Notes under the pieces: model-generated
Told to the model about the DNA's origin: nothing
The model's input: only the letters and a program-made list of their open reading frames with translations
Database searches by the model: none
In this document: in pieces, positions 24,897-27,058 of the stretch
How positions within the stretch are numbered: the first letter of the stretch is position 1
How the letters are laid out: every line of letters starts with the position of its first letter
Source of the DNA: Chara braunii
Taxonomy: Eukaryota > Streptophyta > Charophyceae > Charales > Characeae
DNA length: 27,058 nt
Direction: 5' to 3'
Assembly (NCBI GenBank): GCA_003427395.1
Contig: BFEA01000018.1
Location: forward strand, 5,228,551-5,255,608
Translations under genes and position numbers: made by a program

Positions 24897-25334
24897 CCCC
24901 CTCCTCTGTCACAAGCGGATACCTTCACACTTAATTTATTTAAGATTGTTAGGAGAGCGGTTATCTGGGCACTGTGGGTTCGTAGGTGCACCTATGAGAT
25001 GGAAGGTGCTCGGCGTGATGGCCCGGAATTTACTGACACCATCAAACAGCAAATCCAGGTTGAAATCACAGCCAGGTGGGAAACTTTGAAGGAAAAGCTT
25101 AAATTTTTGTCCTTAGAAAGAGATATCAACAACACATCCAAACATTTAATCACGACTGGCTTGGCGGGGAACAAGGAGGGAGGGTGGGGCGGGTGGAATG
25201 AGAGAAAAGGAAGGAAAATGGTTCAGAAAAAGATTCATGGAATTACCGACTTATCTTTAATGACTGGTGTAATATTGATCCCAACATTCCAACGAGTCCA
25301 CCTTCAAATTTTCCAGATCCCTTTCCCCCGTTAG
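24897..25334 (+). pseudogene. Probable LINE ORF2 C-terminal remnant
   Basis: The frame includes LNLFKIVRRAVIWALWVRRC, followed by an amphipathic stretch (DTIKQQIQVEITARWETLKE). The (I/V)(R/K)RAVIW.LW..R pattern is typical of the region after the reverse transcriptase in plant LINEs (the zf-RVT neighbourhood). Nothing of the endonuclease or polymerase is visible upstream, so this would be a 5'-truncated copy. About 435 bp of 3' UTR-like DNA, three hairpins and a pure A tract follow in the same orientation. TAG ends the frame at 25332-25334. Confidence 0.5.
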
Positions 25335-25517
25335 GTATGCCATTGGTTCCAATTTCATGGTATGCGCAAGATGTTGTTTGAAATCATGAATTGTCCCTTT
25401 ATCCTCTCTGACTATGATCTGTATCCGATTCTAGAGATAGTAGTATGGAATGTTAGACCCACTTATTTTGGTGTCAGATCAAGATAGCGAGACACAATGA
25501 TTTAGTTCAGAAAGGGC

Positions 25518-25536
25518 GTTGGGCCTGGTTCCCAGC
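25518..25536 (+). repeat. 3' hairpin 1 (6-bp stem, 7-nt loop)
   Basis: GTTGGGCCTGGTTCCCAGC: stem GTTGGG with CCCAGC (one G-U pair), loop CCTGGTT. First of three alike hairpins upstream of the A tract. Confidence 0.7.
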
Positions 25537-25665
25537 GGTGAAAGTCTCTGAAGGTTGGAAGTGCTAGGTGGACACATATATCTGACGCCCGTTTAGGGTG
25601 AAGAGGCACAGAAGCCAAATCCTCTTATTTTCTTCATTTCTGGGTTCACAATTGTTCAGAAGAAC

Positions 25666-25684
25666 GCTGGGCCCGGTTCTCAGC
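25666..25684 (+). repeat. 3' hairpin 2 (6-bp stem, 7-nt loop)
   Basis: GCTGGGCCCGGTTCTCAGC: stem GCTGGG with CTCAGC (one G-U pair), loop CCCGGTT. Like hairpin 1 it is preceded by TTCAGAA. Confidence 0.7.
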
Positions 25685-25729
25685 ATGAGTTGTTCCTTGT
25701 CGTTCCAAATGATTATGATGTAAAGGGAC

Positions 25730-25748
25730 GCTGGACCCGTTTTCCAGC
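25730..25748 (+). repeat. 3' hairpin 3 (6-bp stem, 7-nt loop)
   Basis: GCTGGACCCGTTTTCCAGC: stem GCTGGA with TCCAGC (all Watson-Crick), loop CCCGTTT. It ends 21 bases before the A tract. Confidence 0.7.
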
Positions 25749-25769
25749 AGCTGCAACTCCCCACCAACG

Positions 25770-27010
<1,241 letters not shown>

Positions 27011-27058
<48 letters not shown>
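27011..27058 (+). repeat. (TG)n microsatellite at window end
   Basis: TG dinucleotides run to the last base, preceded by a short TC run; the full length is not visible. Confidence 0.95.

Overview
The window looks like nuclear DNA of a plant-lineage eukaryote, and its texture suggests a large, repeat-laden charophyte-type algal genome such as Chara. That assignment is inference. It rests on a plant-type MATE transporter (the CLEWWWYE-like subfamily), a decayed plant-style Ty3/gypsy element, a plant initiator-Met primer-binding-site-like sequence, and very frequent A/T homopolymers and CT, GA, CA, GT, AAT and GAA microsatellites. Nothing resembles bacterial operons or a CRISPR array. A few Ns sit beside G or A runs (5173-5189, 12611).

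Layout. 1-6600 is non-coding and low in complexity. It holds hairpins, a small fold-back element (3030-3136) with a decayed relative (5087-5140), a 27-bp minisatellite and many short A- or T-rich inserts flanked by direct repeats. 6825-8742 is bounded by 133-bp inverted repeats of about 97% identity. Inside are a 71-bp tandem duplication, a possible LTR end with a tRNA-Met-type primer site and a four-unit array of about 98 bp. 8844-9256 is another tandem array with TATA-like motifs, and 9653-9924 is an inverted-repeat element. 10130-12373 (minus) is the only gene that looks intact: a single-exon MATE efflux transporter of 747 residues from its first ATG, with an internally repeated N-terminal tail. 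Its upstream DNA carries repeated perfect palindromes.

12700-18560 is mostly non-coding, with a multi-layer palindrome built from GA and CT tracts (13248-13515), a broken coding fragment (13604-13976) and one exon-like open stretch (17402-17620). 18570-23640 (minus) is a dead Ty3/gypsy retrotransposon (gag, zinc knuckle, protease, reverse transcriptase, RNase H, integrase zinc finger). It lacks its integrase core and recognisable LTRs, has lost protease and polymerase catalytic residues, and is split by a 1.3-kb insertion with an apparent 5-bp target duplication. 24071-25870 (plus) holds an unidentified 178-codon ORF, a tandem duplication, a probable LINE ORF2 C-terminal remnant, three look-alike 19-nt hairpins and a pure A101 tract. 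The last 1.2 kb is non-coding and ends in a GT microsatellite.

The genes form no pathway: this is one transporter gene in a landscape of transposon debris. The signal I find most worth following is the recurrence, about ten times, of short and often homopolymeric inserts flanked by 11-25 bp duplications, one of them with two uninterrupted copies of the same site present in the window.
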